Source: Solirubrobacterales bacterium
GTDB taxonomy: Bacteria > Actinomycetota > Thermoleophilia > Solirubrobacterales > Solirubrobacteraceae
Length of the DNA: 64,000 bases
Reading direction: 5' to 3'
NCBI GenBank assembly: GCA_027449125.1
Contig: DAIDME010000106.1
Span: 19,312-83,311, forward strand
Positions 19,269 through 29,060 of the stretch are shown here, one piece after another. Both the position numbers and the translations under genes were made by a program. Below the pieces are notes generated by a model. That model saw nothing but the letters and a program-made list of their open reading frames with translations. It ran no database searches and was not told the origin of the DNA. Position 1 is the stretch's first letter; each line of letters opens with the position of its first letter.

Positions 19269-20088
19269 CTGGAGCTTCGAGCCGGTGCTCTGGATCCTGC
19301 TGGTCGCGGCGACGATCTGGTACGTCTCGCTCGTGCGGCGCGCACGCGCCGCCGGGCACCCGGTCGGGATCAGGTACTGGGGGTTCTTCTACGGCGGCGA
19401 GTTGCTCGCGTTCCTGACGCTCTCCTCGCCGCTCAACACGATCGCGATCCACTGGCTGCTCTGGGCCCACATGGCTCAGCACACGCTGCTTGCCGACATT
19501 ATTCCGCCGCTGGTGATCCTCGGGCTGCGGGACCCCGTGATCACCGCGGGCCTGTCGCCCAGCGCGCGTGCCTGGCTGGAGCGCCACCCTGGCGCGGGGC
19601 GCTTCTGGGCGCGGGCCACCAACCCGCTGGTCTGCGTGCCGGTCTGGTCGGCGACCGTGATCGGCTGGGCACTGCCCCCGATCTTTGACTTTGCCACCGC
19701 TCACCACGAGCTGCTGGAGCTCGAGCGAGTGATGCTGTTCGGTGCCGGCGTGCCGATGTGGTGGATGTTGATCTCACCGGTACCGAGCGCCAACACGCCG
19801 AGCGGCGTCAGCCGCCTCCTCTACCTCGCGGTCTCGCGTGGCGCCGGCGCGCTGGTCGGGCTGCCGCTGACGTTCTTCACATCCGCGCTCTACCCGCTGT
19901 ACGTGTCGTTTCCGCGCGGCTTTGGCATCTCGCCACTCTCTGACCAGGAGCTGGCGGGCGCGACGATGTGTCTGGTCGAGTCCTTCGTCTTCGGCGTTGC
20001 GATGGCGGTCGTCTTCGTCGACGCGCTCAACCGCGAGGAGCGGGCCGCGCAGCTGCGCGACCAGGAGTACCTCACGCACTCGCGCTGA
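19240..20088 (+). CDS. Cytochrome c oxidase assembly factor CtaG/YppE-like
   Basis: 'LAFLTLSSPLNTIAIHWLLWAHMAQHTLLADIIPPLVILGL'; ATG at 19240. Confidence 0.85.
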   Translation: MKPAVPGWGSWSFEPVLWILLVAATIWYVSLVRRARAAGHPVGIRYWGFFYGGELLAFLTLSSPLNTIAIHWLLWAHMAQHTLLADIIPPLVILGLRDPVITAGLSPSARAWLERHPGAGRFWARATNPLVCVPVWSATVIGWALPPIFDFATAHHELLELERVMLFGAGVPMWWMLISPVPSANTPSGVSRLLYLAVSRGAGALVGLPLTFFTSALYPLYVSFPRGFGISPLSDQELAGATMCLVESFVFGVAMAVVFVDALNREERAAQLRDQEYLTHSR

Positions 20089-20200
20089 CGGGCGCGGCGC
20101 GGAGCAAGCGGCGCAGAGCAAGCGGCGGGGCGCCGGGCGGGCGCATCGCGTGCCCGTATGTCGGCCAAACCGGACCACGGCCCGGTGGTAGCGTGCGGCC

Positions 20201-21640
20201 ATGACCGAGACCGCACCCACCGTCCAGAACTTCATCGGCTCCGAGCACACGGCCGCCACGAGCGGCGAGACCGAGCCGATCTTCAACCCCTCCACCGGTG
20301 AGGTGATGGCTCACGCGCCGCTCTCCGGCGCTGAAGACGTCGACCGCGCGGTAGACGCCGCACAGCGCGCCTTCGCGGGCTGGTCCACCACCACGCCCAG
20401 CGAGCGGGCGCTCGCGCTCATCCGCCTGGCGGACGCGATCGAGGCCCACGGCGAGGAGCTGGCGACGCTCGAGGCAGACAACGCCGGCAAGCCGATCGCC
20501 GCCATGCGGGACGACGAGATCCCGTTCTGCGCCGACAACCTGCGCTTCTTCGCGGGGGCGGCGCGCACGCTTCAGGGTCCCACCGCCGGTGAGTTCCAGC
20601 CCGCGCGCACCTCCTTCATCCGGCGCGAGCCCGTAGGCGTGGTCGGGCAGATCGCCCCCTGGAACTACCCGCTGATGATGGCGATCTGGAAGATCGGCCC
20701 GGCGATCGCAGCCGGCAACACGGTCGTGCTCAAGCCGGCCGAGACCACTCCGCTCTCGACGCTGCGGCTCGCCGAGCTGGCCGCCGAGTTTCTGCCCAAG
20801 GGCGTCCTCAACGTGATCACCGGCCACGGCAGCCCGGCCGGCCAGGCGCTCGTCACCCACCCGCAGGTGGCGATGGTCAGCCTCACCGGCAGCGTCGAGA
20901 CCGGCAAGTGGATCGCCAGGGCGGCCGCCGACACGCTCAAGAAGGTGCACCTCGAGCTCGGCGGCAAGGCGCCCGTGATCGTCTTTGACGACGTGGACCT
21001 GCCCGGCTCACTGGAGCAGATCGCCGCCTGCGGCTATTACAACGCAGGCCAGGACTGCACCGCGGCCACCCGCGTGCTGGCCGGCGCCTCCGTCTACGAC
21101 GAGGTTGTGAGCGGCCTGGCCGAGCAGGCGCGCTCACTGGTCCTGGGCGACACCCGCTCGGAGCAGACGACGCTTGGCCCGATCAACTCGAGACGCCAGC
21201 GCGAGCGCGTCGAGGGCTTCCTCGAGCGCAGACCCGACCGCGCCGAGGTCGTGACCGGCGGGCGCGAGCCCGACCGCGCCGGCTTCTACCTCGAGCCGAC
21301 CGTGGTCGCCGGCCTGGAGCAGTCAGACGAGATGATCCAGCGCGAGATCTTCGGCCCGGTGATCACGGTGCAGCGCTTCAGCGACGAGGCCCAGGCGGTC
21401 GCGTGGGCCAACGGCACCCCCTACGGCCTGGCCGCGAGCGTCTGGACACGCGACGTCGGCCGCGCGATGCGCGTCGCGAACGCGCTGCGCTTCGGCGCCG
21501 TGTGGATCAACAACCACATCACGATGGCCTCCGAGATGCCCCACGGCGGCTACAGGGAGTCCGGCTACGGCAAGGACATGTCGCTCTACGCGCTGGAGGA
21601 CTACACCAACGTCAAGCACGTGATGGTGGCTCTGGACTAG
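20201..21640 (+). CDS. Aldehyde dehydrogenase (betaine-/aminobutyraldehyde dehydrogenase-like)
   Basis: '[33 protein letters not shown]', '[14 protein letters not shown]', '[13 protein letters not shown]'. Confidence 0.93.
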   Translation: MTETAPTVQNFIGSEHTAATSGETEPIFNPSTGEVMAHAPLSGAEDVDRAVDAAQRAFAGWSTTTPSERALALIRLADAIEAHGEELATLEADNAGKPIAAMRDDEIPFCADNLRFFAGAARTLQGPTAGEFQPARTSFIRREPVGVVGQIAPWNYPLMMAIWKIGPAIAAGNTVVLKPAETTPLSTLRLAELAAEFLPKGVLNVITGHGSPAGQALVTHPQVAMVSLTGSVETGKWIARAAADTLKKVHLELGGKAPVIVFDDVDLPGSLEQIAACGYYNAGQDCTAATRVLAGASVYDEVVSGLAEQARSLVLGDTRSEQTTLGPINSRRQRERVEGFLERRPDRAEVVTGGREPDRAGFYLEPTVVAGLEQSDEMIQREIFGPVITVQRFSDEAQAVAWANGTPYGLAASVWTRDVGRAMRVANALRFGAVWINNHITMASEMPHGGYRESGYGKDMSLYALEDYTNVKHVMVALD

Positions 21641-21651
21641 AGGCTTGCCCT

Positions 21652-21681
21652 CCGGGGGCGGTCGCGCTTGACCGCCCCCGG
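21652..21681. terminator. 12-bp perfect GC-rich stem-loop between convergent genes
   Basis: CCGGGGGCGGTC-gcgctt-GACCGCCCCCGG, directly after the aldehyde dehydrogenase stop; no U-tract. Confidence 0.7.
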
Positions 21682-21718
21682 TCCTGGCGTGCCGGTGCTC
21701 ATCGGCTCGCGCACGAGC

Positions 21719-22627
21719 TCACGGGTTGCAGTGCCCACAGCAGCCGGGGTCGGCGCAGCGCAGCCCATCGGCGCGAGGCCGGCGCTCCGAGTGCCCGCAG
21801 CGCACGCAGCCGTGCAGCTCGTGGGCAACGAGCTCCGTTGGCTGGGCGCAGTGGCAGCAGGGCAGGCCGCGCTGGCGCTCGAGCAGACCGTGGCCCGGCG
21901 CCCCGCAGGCCGGACACAGTCGCGCCAGACGCTCGCCGAGCTGTGCGGCCAGGGCCGCGATCTCGCCCATGCGGGTCGGATTGAGGTGGGCGCGCATGTC
22001 GGTCTCGAGCCGCGCCCGGCCGTCGCCGGAGGCCGCGGCGCACTGGCGGATCGCGCGCTCGAGCAGGCTGACGTCGGTGACGCCTTTGAACAGCGGTCCG
22101 TCGTGCGCGCCGTTGACCCGCACCACCACGGCGTGTGACGGAAAGCCCACCCGCTCCAGGAAGGCGAGCGTGCGCCGATCGCTCGCGCGGGTCTCGATGT
22201 GGGCGAAGTTGGTGCGCTCGCTCGAGCGTTGCTCGACCAGCTCGATCCCGAGCTCGTCGTCGATGAACGCGAGCAGCTCGATGCCGGCCGGTATGAGAAC
22301 CAGCTCGGGGTGCGGGCCGAAGCTGCCCTCCGAGGCGAGACCACGCGGCAGGTCGAGCGCCCGCATGCCAAGCCTCGCCTTGGCCAGCGCGGTATGCCTC
22401 GCTGTGCCCGGCCGGGGGACCTCACCGGTGAAGGTGCCGAGCGCGTCGGTGTCGACCGCCGCCACCACCACCCGCAATCCCGCCGTTGCCTGTAGCGCAG
22501 GTGCGATCAGCCGCTGCTTGCCGTGCATGGTCGCGAGCGCGACAGCCGCCCCGGCGTAGGGGTGCCGCGGCCCGCCGCCGGCCCTCAACGGTGCGCGCCT
22601 GCCGGCTCTGACCCCGCCGGGACCCAT
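21719..22627 (-). CDS. DUF6671-like protein with C-terminal Cys-rich zinc-ribbon-like region
   Basis: 'PYAGAAVALATMHGKQ...LGTFTGEVPRPG...KARLGM...GLASEGSFGPHPE'; C-terminal CPACG/CCHC/CVRCG motifs; overlaps the dabA-like gene by 43 bp. Confidence 0.65.
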   Translation of the reverse strand: MGPGGVRAGRRAPLRAGGGPRHPYAGAAVALATMHGKQRLIAPALQATAGLRVVVAAVDTDALGTFTGEVPRPGTARHTALAKARLGMRALDLPRGLASEGSFGPHPELVLIPAGIELLAFIDDELGIELVEQRSSERTNFAHIETRASDRRTLAFLERVGFPSHAVVVRVNGAHDGPLFKGVTDVSLLERAIRQCAAASGDGRARLETDMRAHLNPTRMGEIAALAAQLGERLARLCPACGAPGHGLLERQRGLPCCHCAQPTELVAHELHGCVRCGHSERRPRADGLRCADPGCCGHCNP

Positions 22628-25050
22628 GGCTCCCAGCGACCGTCGGGGGCGCGCAGCTGCCAGGGCTGGTCGGGCTGCTCGCGGGCGGCCAGCGCGATCC
22701 AGCTGCCGCCCACGTACTGGCCGAGCAGGTCGCTCGAGGCGATCAGCGCGTCGATCCGCTCGAGCGGGGCCTCGACCACGAACAACGGCCGCATGGGCTC
22801 GTGGAACAGGGTCTCGCCGTGGGCGACGGACTGCCAGGGCAGCCCCAGCATCAGGTCGCCACCTGAGCCCTGCAGTACACCGACATCACCGAGCACGTTG
22901 TGCAGGGTCTTGTCGCCGGCGCCGAGGATCTCCGGGTCGACGCTCGAGAAGTAGTACTGAGCGCTGATCCACTGGACCACCAGCCCGGGGGCGGTGAGGA
23001 TCGTCAAGAGCGCGCTTGCGTCCGGGTCGTTGCGCCACTCGTAGGAGTGCAGGAAGGTGCGGCAGCCGAGGTCGAGGCCGCTGACCGCGGCGCTGGGCGC
23101 GACGATGAAGGCGGCGTTGCGCGCGAGGCCCCACTCGGGCCTGACCTGCGCCCAGTCGCGCCCTCGCCGGCGCGGCGCGGCGCGGCCGGGCAGCAGCCGC
23201 GCCCGCTCCGCCGCAAGCGCCCTGCCAGCCGCCTCGAGGTCGGCCCGCACCGCGGTCAGATCGGCCTGCGGCATGACATCGATCAGGCTCACGGTGTCAC
23301 TGGCGGTATCGTGCTCGGCCGCCACGAAACGCGTGCTGTCCGGGACGTTCAGGCCGTGCTCGCGGAGCCCGGCGCGCACCTGCCGGTCGTTGAGGATCAT
23401 CGCCGCCAGCCGTGCGTTCTCGCCGCCGGCGTGGCCGCCGCAGGCGCCGCATTCGAGCGCCGCCCGGTAGGCGTTGTTGGTGACGGCACTCGTGTGTCCG
23501 ACGATCAGGATCGTGGGCGCGAAGCGCCCGGTGAGACCGATCGTATGGAGGGTCTGCGCGGCCCAGGCCAGCTGCTGCTCGAGCGCCATGCCAGAGCGCA
23601 GCTCGAGCGGCGGTCGGGCGGGTGAAGAGCCAGCGGTGAGCCGCGGTGCGAAGGTCCGCACCGCGGCTGCGGCGGCTGCCAGCCAGCCGCTCGCCTCAGC
23701 CATGCTGTAGGGGGCGAGCGGGCTTGCCTTGGCGCTTGTGTGTGCCGCCGCGAGCGCCTGCGAGCGCCGCCGCCCGGCGAGCGCGCCGGCGGCCGTGGCG
23801 TCCTCGACCTCGGCGAGCACCGCGGTGGGCTCGAGTGGCCCGGGCAGGAGCCGCGTGGCGCCGGCGCTGTGCAGGTGCTCAAACACGACTGGCAAACCGA
23901 AGAACCCCGCCATCCCGAAGGTCTCCCAGCGACTCGGAGCGAGCGACTCCAGCGCGCGCCGCAGACCCTCAGAACGGGCATCGATACAGAAGATCGCCTG
24001 GGCCGCAGGCCTGCTCTCAGCCTGTGGGGGGCGGCCGGCACGAGCCGGCCGCCCCCCACGCGCGAGCTTGGCCAGCAACCGGTCGCGGTAGTGCCACTCA
24101 TAGGCGTCCTGCCAGATCCAGGCGCGCTCGACAGCTGCCGTCGGCGCCGCTGCGGCGTCCATGGGGCGCTCGGCCCCGGCGAGCAGCCCGCCGAGCGCGA
24201 GGCCCCGCTCGCTTGCGGTGCGCCGCAGCGCCAGTGATTCGTAGCTGAGCCGCAGCGCGAGCAGATCGGGAGTCCCACCCGGCGCGTCACAGAGCTCGGG
24301 ATGCTCGTCGCGCCAGCGGAAGTGGGCGGCGAAGCCGGGCGTGCGGCAGAGCTGCTCGAGCAGTTCCCGCTCGATGCGGGCGTCGGGGATTTCGAGCACG
24401 TCGAGCGCCCAGGCGATCGCCGCGAGCGGCTCGTCCCTGAGCAGGCGGGCTGCGCCAGTCCCGGCCAGCCGCCGCAGCGCCGGATCGTGCGCTGCCAGCG
24501 CCCGCCAGGCGGCAAACATGCCGTGCTCCCGACCCGGCATCGACCAGGCGGCCTGTGAGGAGCCACAGAAGGCGGAGCACCACTTCAGCACCTCGTGGTC
24601 CACCGCCGGCGCCAGCTGCGTCGCAAGCGTCGCGTCCACGCGGCCGCAGGCACCCAGCAGCGGGCGCGCCGGCGACTCCTGCTCTGCCGCGTTCAGGAGC
24701 GCGTCCAGCAGCAGCTCCTCGGCCCGCTCGCCGCCGCCCAGATCGGGCAGGCGCCGGCGTGCCGCGGCGTGCAGGTCGGCCCGCGTGATCCGGCCGTCCG
24801 CGTACGCCTGCCGGTACTGCGTGAGCGTCATGTGACCGCGCAGCCCGAGCAGCTCCCCGCCCCAGGCCACGGCCGATTCGAAGCCGAGCTCCTGCACCCC
24901 GGCCAGCGGGTTGACCGCGATCAGGTCGGTGATCGGCCAGGCCACGGGCAGCTTTGCGGCGGCGCCGGCCACGGCATCCGCCACCGACTCGGCGCGCGCA
25001 TCCGTGCCCGGCGCGGTCGCCGCCGCCGCTCTCTGCGCGGCGGCGCTCAC
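22585..25050 (-). CDS. dabA: Probable inorganic carbon transporter subunit DabA (DUF2309)
   Basis: 'AIFCIDARSEGLRR' (C-x-D) and 'GHTSAVTNNAYRAALECGACGG' (His and Cys 15 residues apart) match the reported DabA zinc-ligand pattern; GTG start overlaps the dabB stop. Confidence 0.9.
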   Translation of the reverse strand: MSAAAQRAAAATAPGTDARAESVADAVAGAAAKLPVAWPITDLIAVNPLAGVQELGFESAVAWGGELLGLRGHMTLTQYRQAYADGRITRADLHAAARRRLPDLGGGERAEELLLDALLNAAEQESPARPLLGACGRVDATLATQLAPAVDHEVLKWCSAFCGSSQAAWSMPGREHGMFAAWRALAAHDPALRRLAGTGAARLLRDEPLAAIAWALDVLEIPDARIERELLEQLCRTPGFAAHFRWRDEHPELCDAPGGTPDLLALRLSYESLALRRTASERGLALGGLLAGAERPMDAAAAPTAAVERAWIWQDAYEWHYRDRLLAKLARGGRPARAGRPPQAESRPAAQAIFCIDARSEGLRRALESLAPSRWETFGMAGFFGLPVVFEHLHSAGATRLLPGPLEPTAVLAEVEDATAAGALAGRRRSQALAAAHTSAKASPLAPYSMAEASGWLAAAAAAVRTFAPRLTAGSSPARPPLELRSGMALEQQLAWAAQTLHTIGLTGRFAPTILIVGHTSAVTNNAYRAALECGACGGHAGGENARLAAMILNDRQVRAGLREHGLNVPDSTRFVAAEHDTASDTVSLIDVMPQADLTAVRADLEAAGRALAAERARLLPGRAAPRRRGRDWAQVRPEWGLARNAAFIVAPSAAVSGLDLGCRTFLHSYEWRNDPDASALLTILTAPGLVVQWISAQYYFSSVDPEILGAGDKTLHNVLGDVGVLQGSGGDLMLGLPWQSVAHGETLFHEPMRPLFVVEAPLERIDALIASSDLLGQYVGGSWIALAAREQPDQPWQLRAPDGRWEPWVPAGSEPAGAHR

Positions 25051-26642
25051 GCGGCCGCGCCCTGTTCGGTGAGACGTGCCGGCGCCTCCGCGGGCCGTCT
25101 GCGGAGGGTCGCCGCAGGCCACTGGCCCTGCCCCGTGACACGAGTGCTGCCGAGCTCGAGCAGACGCGGGTAGAGCCATCCGCGCAGGCCAGCGCCGGCG
25201 TCACCGGGCGCCCAGACCAGCACCTGCAGCGCGAGGAAGGCAATCGCGAGCGCGGGCAGCGTGAGCGCCAGCGGCAGCGTGTGCGAGCCTCGCGCTGCGA
25301 TTTGCAGGTAGGCCGTGAGCGCCGCCAGCAGGCAGGTGTAGGCGGCGAGGGCCAGGGCTCCCATCGCGAACACGGCGGGCGCTGGCAACAGCGCGCGGCG
25401 CAGCAGCGAGGCGCCGACCGTGAGCGAGGCCGCCCAGGCGAAGCTGAGCGGCACGACCGCACCCGGCTCGGCCAGCGCCGCGTGCGCGATGCTCGCGAGC
25501 GCCGCGAGCATCGCGCACCCCAGCGCCGCCGCGAGTGCGATCAGCATGGCCGGGGTCGGGCGGGCGGCGCGCGTCGGCGCGGGCGCGGCGCGTTTGGCCG
25601 CTTGCGCCGCCACGGCCCCGTCGGCGGCCAGGAAGGCGCTCGCCTTGTAGAGCCCGTGACCGATCAGATGCACGATCGCGGCGGCGTAGGCGCCCAGTCC
25701 GCAGGCCATCAGCATGAAGCCCATCTGGGCGCTAGTTGACTGTGCGAGGCCGCCCTTGACGTCGGGCCGCGTGAGGCTGAGCGTGCTGGCGTAGAGCGCC
25801 GTCACCAGCCCGATCGTCACAGCCAGCGCCGGGCCGGCCGGGCCATCGGCGAAGACCGGCGCGCAGCGCACCAGCAGGAAGCCGCCGGCGTTGACGAGGC
25901 CCGCGTGCAGCATCGCCGAGGCGGGAGTCGGCGTGGTGACACTCGCCGCAAGCCAGGACTGCCCGGGCAGCTGGGCCGCGCGTGCGGCCGCCGCCAGCGT
26001 CAGCAGCACCGCCACGCAGGGGGCGGCCGGTAGCGCGACGACCAGCAGCGGCAGCTTGGCGTGGCTGAGCGCCACGGCCACGTGGTGGAGGTGGCTGAGC
26101 GACGCGTCGCCGGCGCTGTGCCAGATCAGCGCCCCGGCGCAGAGCAGCGCCGCGTCGCCGGCCAGCAGCACGCGGGCGGTGCGGCGCAGGCCCTCGCGGG
26201 CGAGCGGCAGTTGGCGGCGCTGGCCCACGACCGCCAGCAGGCCAAGCGTGGTCAGCTCCCAGCCGAGCAGCAGCAGCACCAGATGCGCGGCCGTGACGGT
26301 CAGCGCCACGGCGCTCGTCACGAGCGCCGTCGTGCGGATCAGACGGGGTTGCTCGGAGGCGCCGGACAGGTTGCGCAGGGCGAAGGCCTGGACCAGCGCG
26401 CTGACCCCGAGCACCAGCACCAGCATGGCCGCCGACAGGCGCCCGGCGGTCAGCGACAGCGGACCGGCCACGGACGTGGCAGGGGGTCCGATCAGTGCGC
26501 ACACGACCAACGCGGCGGCGAGCGTGAGGGACAGTGAAACCCCCGCCAGGCAGATGCGACCGGTCAGCTCGCTCCGGCGCGTGAGGAGCTCCGCCAGCAC
26601 GAGGCTCAGCGCGGGCAGCATCACGACCGCCCAGACCATCAT
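25047..26642 (-). CDS. dabB: Proton-conducting membrane subunit (NuoL/DabB-like)
   Basis: Antiporter-like 'SWLAASVTTPTPASAMLHAGLVNAGGFLLVRCAPVF', 'TSAQMGFMLMACGLGAYAAAIVHLIGHGLYKASAFL'; adjacent to dabA. Confidence 0.88.
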   Translation of the reverse strand: MMVWAVVMLPALSLVLAELLTRRSELTGRICLAGVSLSLTLAAALVVCALIGPPATSVAGPLSLTAGRLSAAMLVLVLGVSALVQAFALRNLSGASEQPRLIRTTALVTSAVALTVTAAHLVLLLLGWELTTLGLLAVVGQRRQLPLAREGLRRTARVLLAGDAALLCAGALIWHSAGDASLSHLHHVAVALSHAKLPLLVVALPAAPCVAVLLTLAAAARAAQLPGQSWLAASVTTPTPASAMLHAGLVNAGGFLLVRCAPVFADGPAGPALAVTIGLVTALYASTLSLTRPDVKGGLAQSTSAQMGFMLMACGLGAYAAAIVHLIGHGLYKASAFLAADGAVAAQAAKRAAPAPTRAARPTPAMLIALAAALGCAMLAALASIAHAALAEPGAVVPLSFAWAASLTVGASLLRRALLPAPAVFAMGALALAAYTCLLAALTAYLQIAARGSHTLPLALTLPALAIAFLALQVLVWAPGDAGAGLRGWLYPRLLELGSTRVTGQGQWPAATLRRRPAEAPARLTEQGAAA

Positions 26643-26692
26643 CTGTCCACCCCTGCGACGCTGCGCGGATCCGCACCCATGCTGAACTCCTT

Positions 26693-26738
26693 TTAGCGAA
26701 TTACAATATCGGAGACCAGATTAGCGAATTTCAATTCG
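26693..26738. promoter_or_regulatory. Putative operator of the dab operon / divergent regulator
   Basis: ttagcgaattacaat (26693-26707) and ttagcgaatttcaat (26721-26735), one mismatch, 28 bp apart; perfect inverted repeat CGAATT-tc-AATTCG at 26725-26738. Confidence 0.65.
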
Positions 26739-26782
26739 TATGTCAACTTGCCGCTGTCGCACATTTGCCCTAGCCTTCGCGC

Positions 26783-27070
26783 GTGGGCGAGTGGACCTTC
26801 CTGACCAACCACGCGCATGTGCTGATGTGTGTCGCGCGTGATCCGGGCGTGCGGCTGCGCGAGGTGGCGGACGCCGTGGGCATAACCGAGCGCGCGGCCC
26901 AGAAGATCGTTGCCGACCTGGTCGCGGCGGGCTACCTGGAACGGCAGCGTGCCGGCCGGCGCAACCACTACGAGCTCAAGCGCGACATGCCGCTGCGCCA
27001 CCCGATGGACCGTGAGCACCAGATCGGCGAGATCCTGCGCGTCTTCTCTGCGATCGAGCCGGAGCCCTAG
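26783..27070 (+). CDS. Winged-helix (MarR-like) transcriptional regulator
   Basis: 'VRLREVADAVGITERAAQKIVADLVAAGYLERQRAGRRNHYEL'; divergent from dabB. Confidence 0.8.
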   Translation: MGEWTFLTNHAHVLMCVARDPGVRLREVADAVGITERAAQKIVADLVAAGYLERQRAGRRNHYELKRDMPLRHPMDREHQIGEILRVFSAIEPEP

Positions 27071-27080
27071 ACCGCCGCCA

Positions 27081-27821
27081 TCAGGTCGGCAGCCGGCCCT
27101 CCTGGGCCAGCTTGTCGAGGTGGGCGGCGAGCGTCAGCTCGGCGACCGGACGCAGGGGCGGCGGGACCTCCGGCCAGGCCGCGTCGAGCAGCTCCTCGGG
27201 CGAGCGCAGGCCGGCCGCGAGGGCGTCGAGCAGCGCCTGCTCGCGGGCCTGGCGGTGCGCGATGTACTGGTCGAGCTTGGTCGCGGGGTCGCGCACGAGC
27301 GGGCCGTGGCCGGGGGCGATCAGCTCCAGGCGCAACGCACGCAGGCGCGCCAGGGCCCGCAGGTACTCGGCCAGCTGCGAGCCGATGAAGACGCTGCCCT
27401 CGCCGAGCACCGCGTCGCCCGTGAACGCCACGCCGTCTGCGACGAAGACCAGGTGGTCGGGGGCGTGGCCGGGCGTCGCGACCACCGTGAACGGCCCGAT
27501 CTGGTCGCCGTCGCAGAGCAGCCTGGTGACGGTCCCGCGCGCAGCGGCGAGCGGGACCGGGGAGAAGCGGGCGACAAGCTCGGGGGCCGCCTGCGCGTGG
27601 TCTGCGTGGTCGTGGGTGAGCAGCACGGCGCCGAGGCCACCGCGTGCCTGCACCTCGGCGCTGATCGCGTCCAGGTGCGCCTCGAGCGCCGGGCCGGGAT
27701 CGATCACCCAGGCCGGCCGGCGGCCAAAGATCCAGGTGTTGGTGCCGGTCAGCGTGAGCGGGCCGGGGTTGTCGGCGCGGATGCCGATGGCGTCCCGGTC
27801 GGGCAGCTCCAGGGCTGACAT
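27081..27821 (-). CDS. MBL-fold metallo-hydrolase
   Basis: 'LLTHDHADHAQAAPELV', 'TPGHAPDHLVFV', 'APGHGPLV'; ATG at 27821. Confidence 0.9.
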   Translation of the reverse strand: MSALELPDRDAIGIRADNPGPLTLTGTNTWIFGRRPAWVIDPGPALEAHLDAISAEVQARGGLGAVLLTHDHADHAQAAPELVARFSPVPLAAARGTVTRLLCDGDQIGPFTVVATPGHAPDHLVFVADGVAFTGDAVLGEGSVFIGSQLAEYLRALARLRALRLELIAPGHGPLVRDPATKLDQYIAHRQAREQALLDALAAGLRSPEELLDAAWPEVPPPLRPVAELTLAAHLDKLAQEGRLPT

Positions 27822-27846
27822 GGGCTCAGGATGACAGGATGGGGGC

Positions 27847-28884
27847 GTGGCGGACACCGAACATCAGCCCAACGCGGACGAGCTCGGGCTCACCGACGAG
27901 AAGGCCAGGCGGAACCTCAGGCACGGCCTGATCTCGCTCGGCGTGCTGGTCGCGCTGGCCGCCGGCCTGCTGCTGTCGGTGCCGAGCCTGCATGGCGTCG
28001 AGCACGAGATCCTGCGCATGCCGGTTCACCTGATCCTGATCGCGATCGGCCTGGAGATGCTCTCGTGCGCGAGCTACGTGGTCTGCTTTCTGCTGGTCTT
28101 CGACCGGGTGCCGCGGCGCTTCGGGGCGCGCGTGGCACTGAGCGAGCTGGCCTTCGGCGCGGCGGTCGCGCTGGGCGGTGCGAGCAGCATCGCCGTCGGC
28201 GCCTGGCTGCTGATCGAGCGCGGCGAACGGCCCGGTGAGGTCGCGGAGCGTTCGGCGGTGCTGTTCCTGCTGACCAGCGGGATCAACCTGATCACGCTGG
28301 CCGCGGCCGGCCTGGGCGTGTGGTTCGGGATCCTGCCGGGCGACCGCGACCCGCTGCTCAGCCTGGTGCCAGGTGCCGTGGGCGTCGTGGTGTTCTGCTC
28401 CTTCCTGGCACTGCCGACGGTCAGCGACCGCCTGATGGCCGGACGCAGCGGACGCTTCGCGAGCTGGGCGAACGCCAGCTCGGAGACGATCCGCCTGACC
28501 GCCAGGACCCTGTTCACGCCCGACTGGCGGCTGCTGGGCGCCTTCGGCTACCTGTGGTTCGACATCGCCGTCCTGTGGCTCGCCTTCAAGGCGCTCGGCC
28601 ACACGCCGCCGCTGCCGACCGTCGTGCTCGCCTACCAGATCGGATACCTCTCGAACCTGATCCCGATCCCCGGCGGTATCGGCGTCCTGGACGGCAGCTT
28701 CGTCGGGCTGTTCGCGCTCTACGGGGTGCGTGGCACGCTCGCCGCCTCGGCGACGATCGTCTACCACGCGATCTCGCTCTGGGTTCCGGCGACCTGGGGA
28801 ACCATCGCCTTCCTGCTGCTGCGGCGCAGTCGCCACGAGCCGATCCGGTGGCGCGGACTCACGCTCCGGCGACGGGCGGAATAG
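27847..28884 (+). CDS. Flippase-like (YbhN / lysylphosphatidylglycerol synthase TM-domain) membrane protein
   Basis: 'YQIGYLSNLIPIPGGIGVLDGSFVGLFALYGV'. Confidence 0.8.
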   Translation: MADTEHQPNADELGLTDEKARRNLRHGLISLGVLVALAAGLLLSVPSLHGVEHEILRMPVHLILIAIGLEMLSCASYVVCFLLVFDRVPRRFGARVALSELAFGAAVALGGASSIAVGAWLLIERGERPGEVAERSAVLFLLTSGINLITLAAAGLGVWFGILPGDRDPLLSLVPGAVGVVVFCSFLALPTVSDRLMAGRSGRFASWANASSETIRLTARTLFTPDWRLLGAFGYLWFDIAVLWLAFKALGHTPPLPTVVLAYQIGYLSNLIPIPGGIGVLDGSFVGLFALYGVRGTLAASATIVYHAISLWVPATWGTIAFLLLRRSRHEPIRWRGLTLRRRAE

Positions 28885-29060
28885 GCGGCCGGCAGCGGCC
28901 TGTCCCGGTACGCACTGCAACGCGCACGCCCGGACAGCGCTCTATCTTGTCCTGAATCGCAGAGCCAGCTTCACCCGGGTCGGTACTAGCGCTCATCCGC
29001 AGCGGCGCGGCCAGCACTCGCAACGACCTGGCCGAGCGTCTGGGCGTCGCTCGCTCGACC

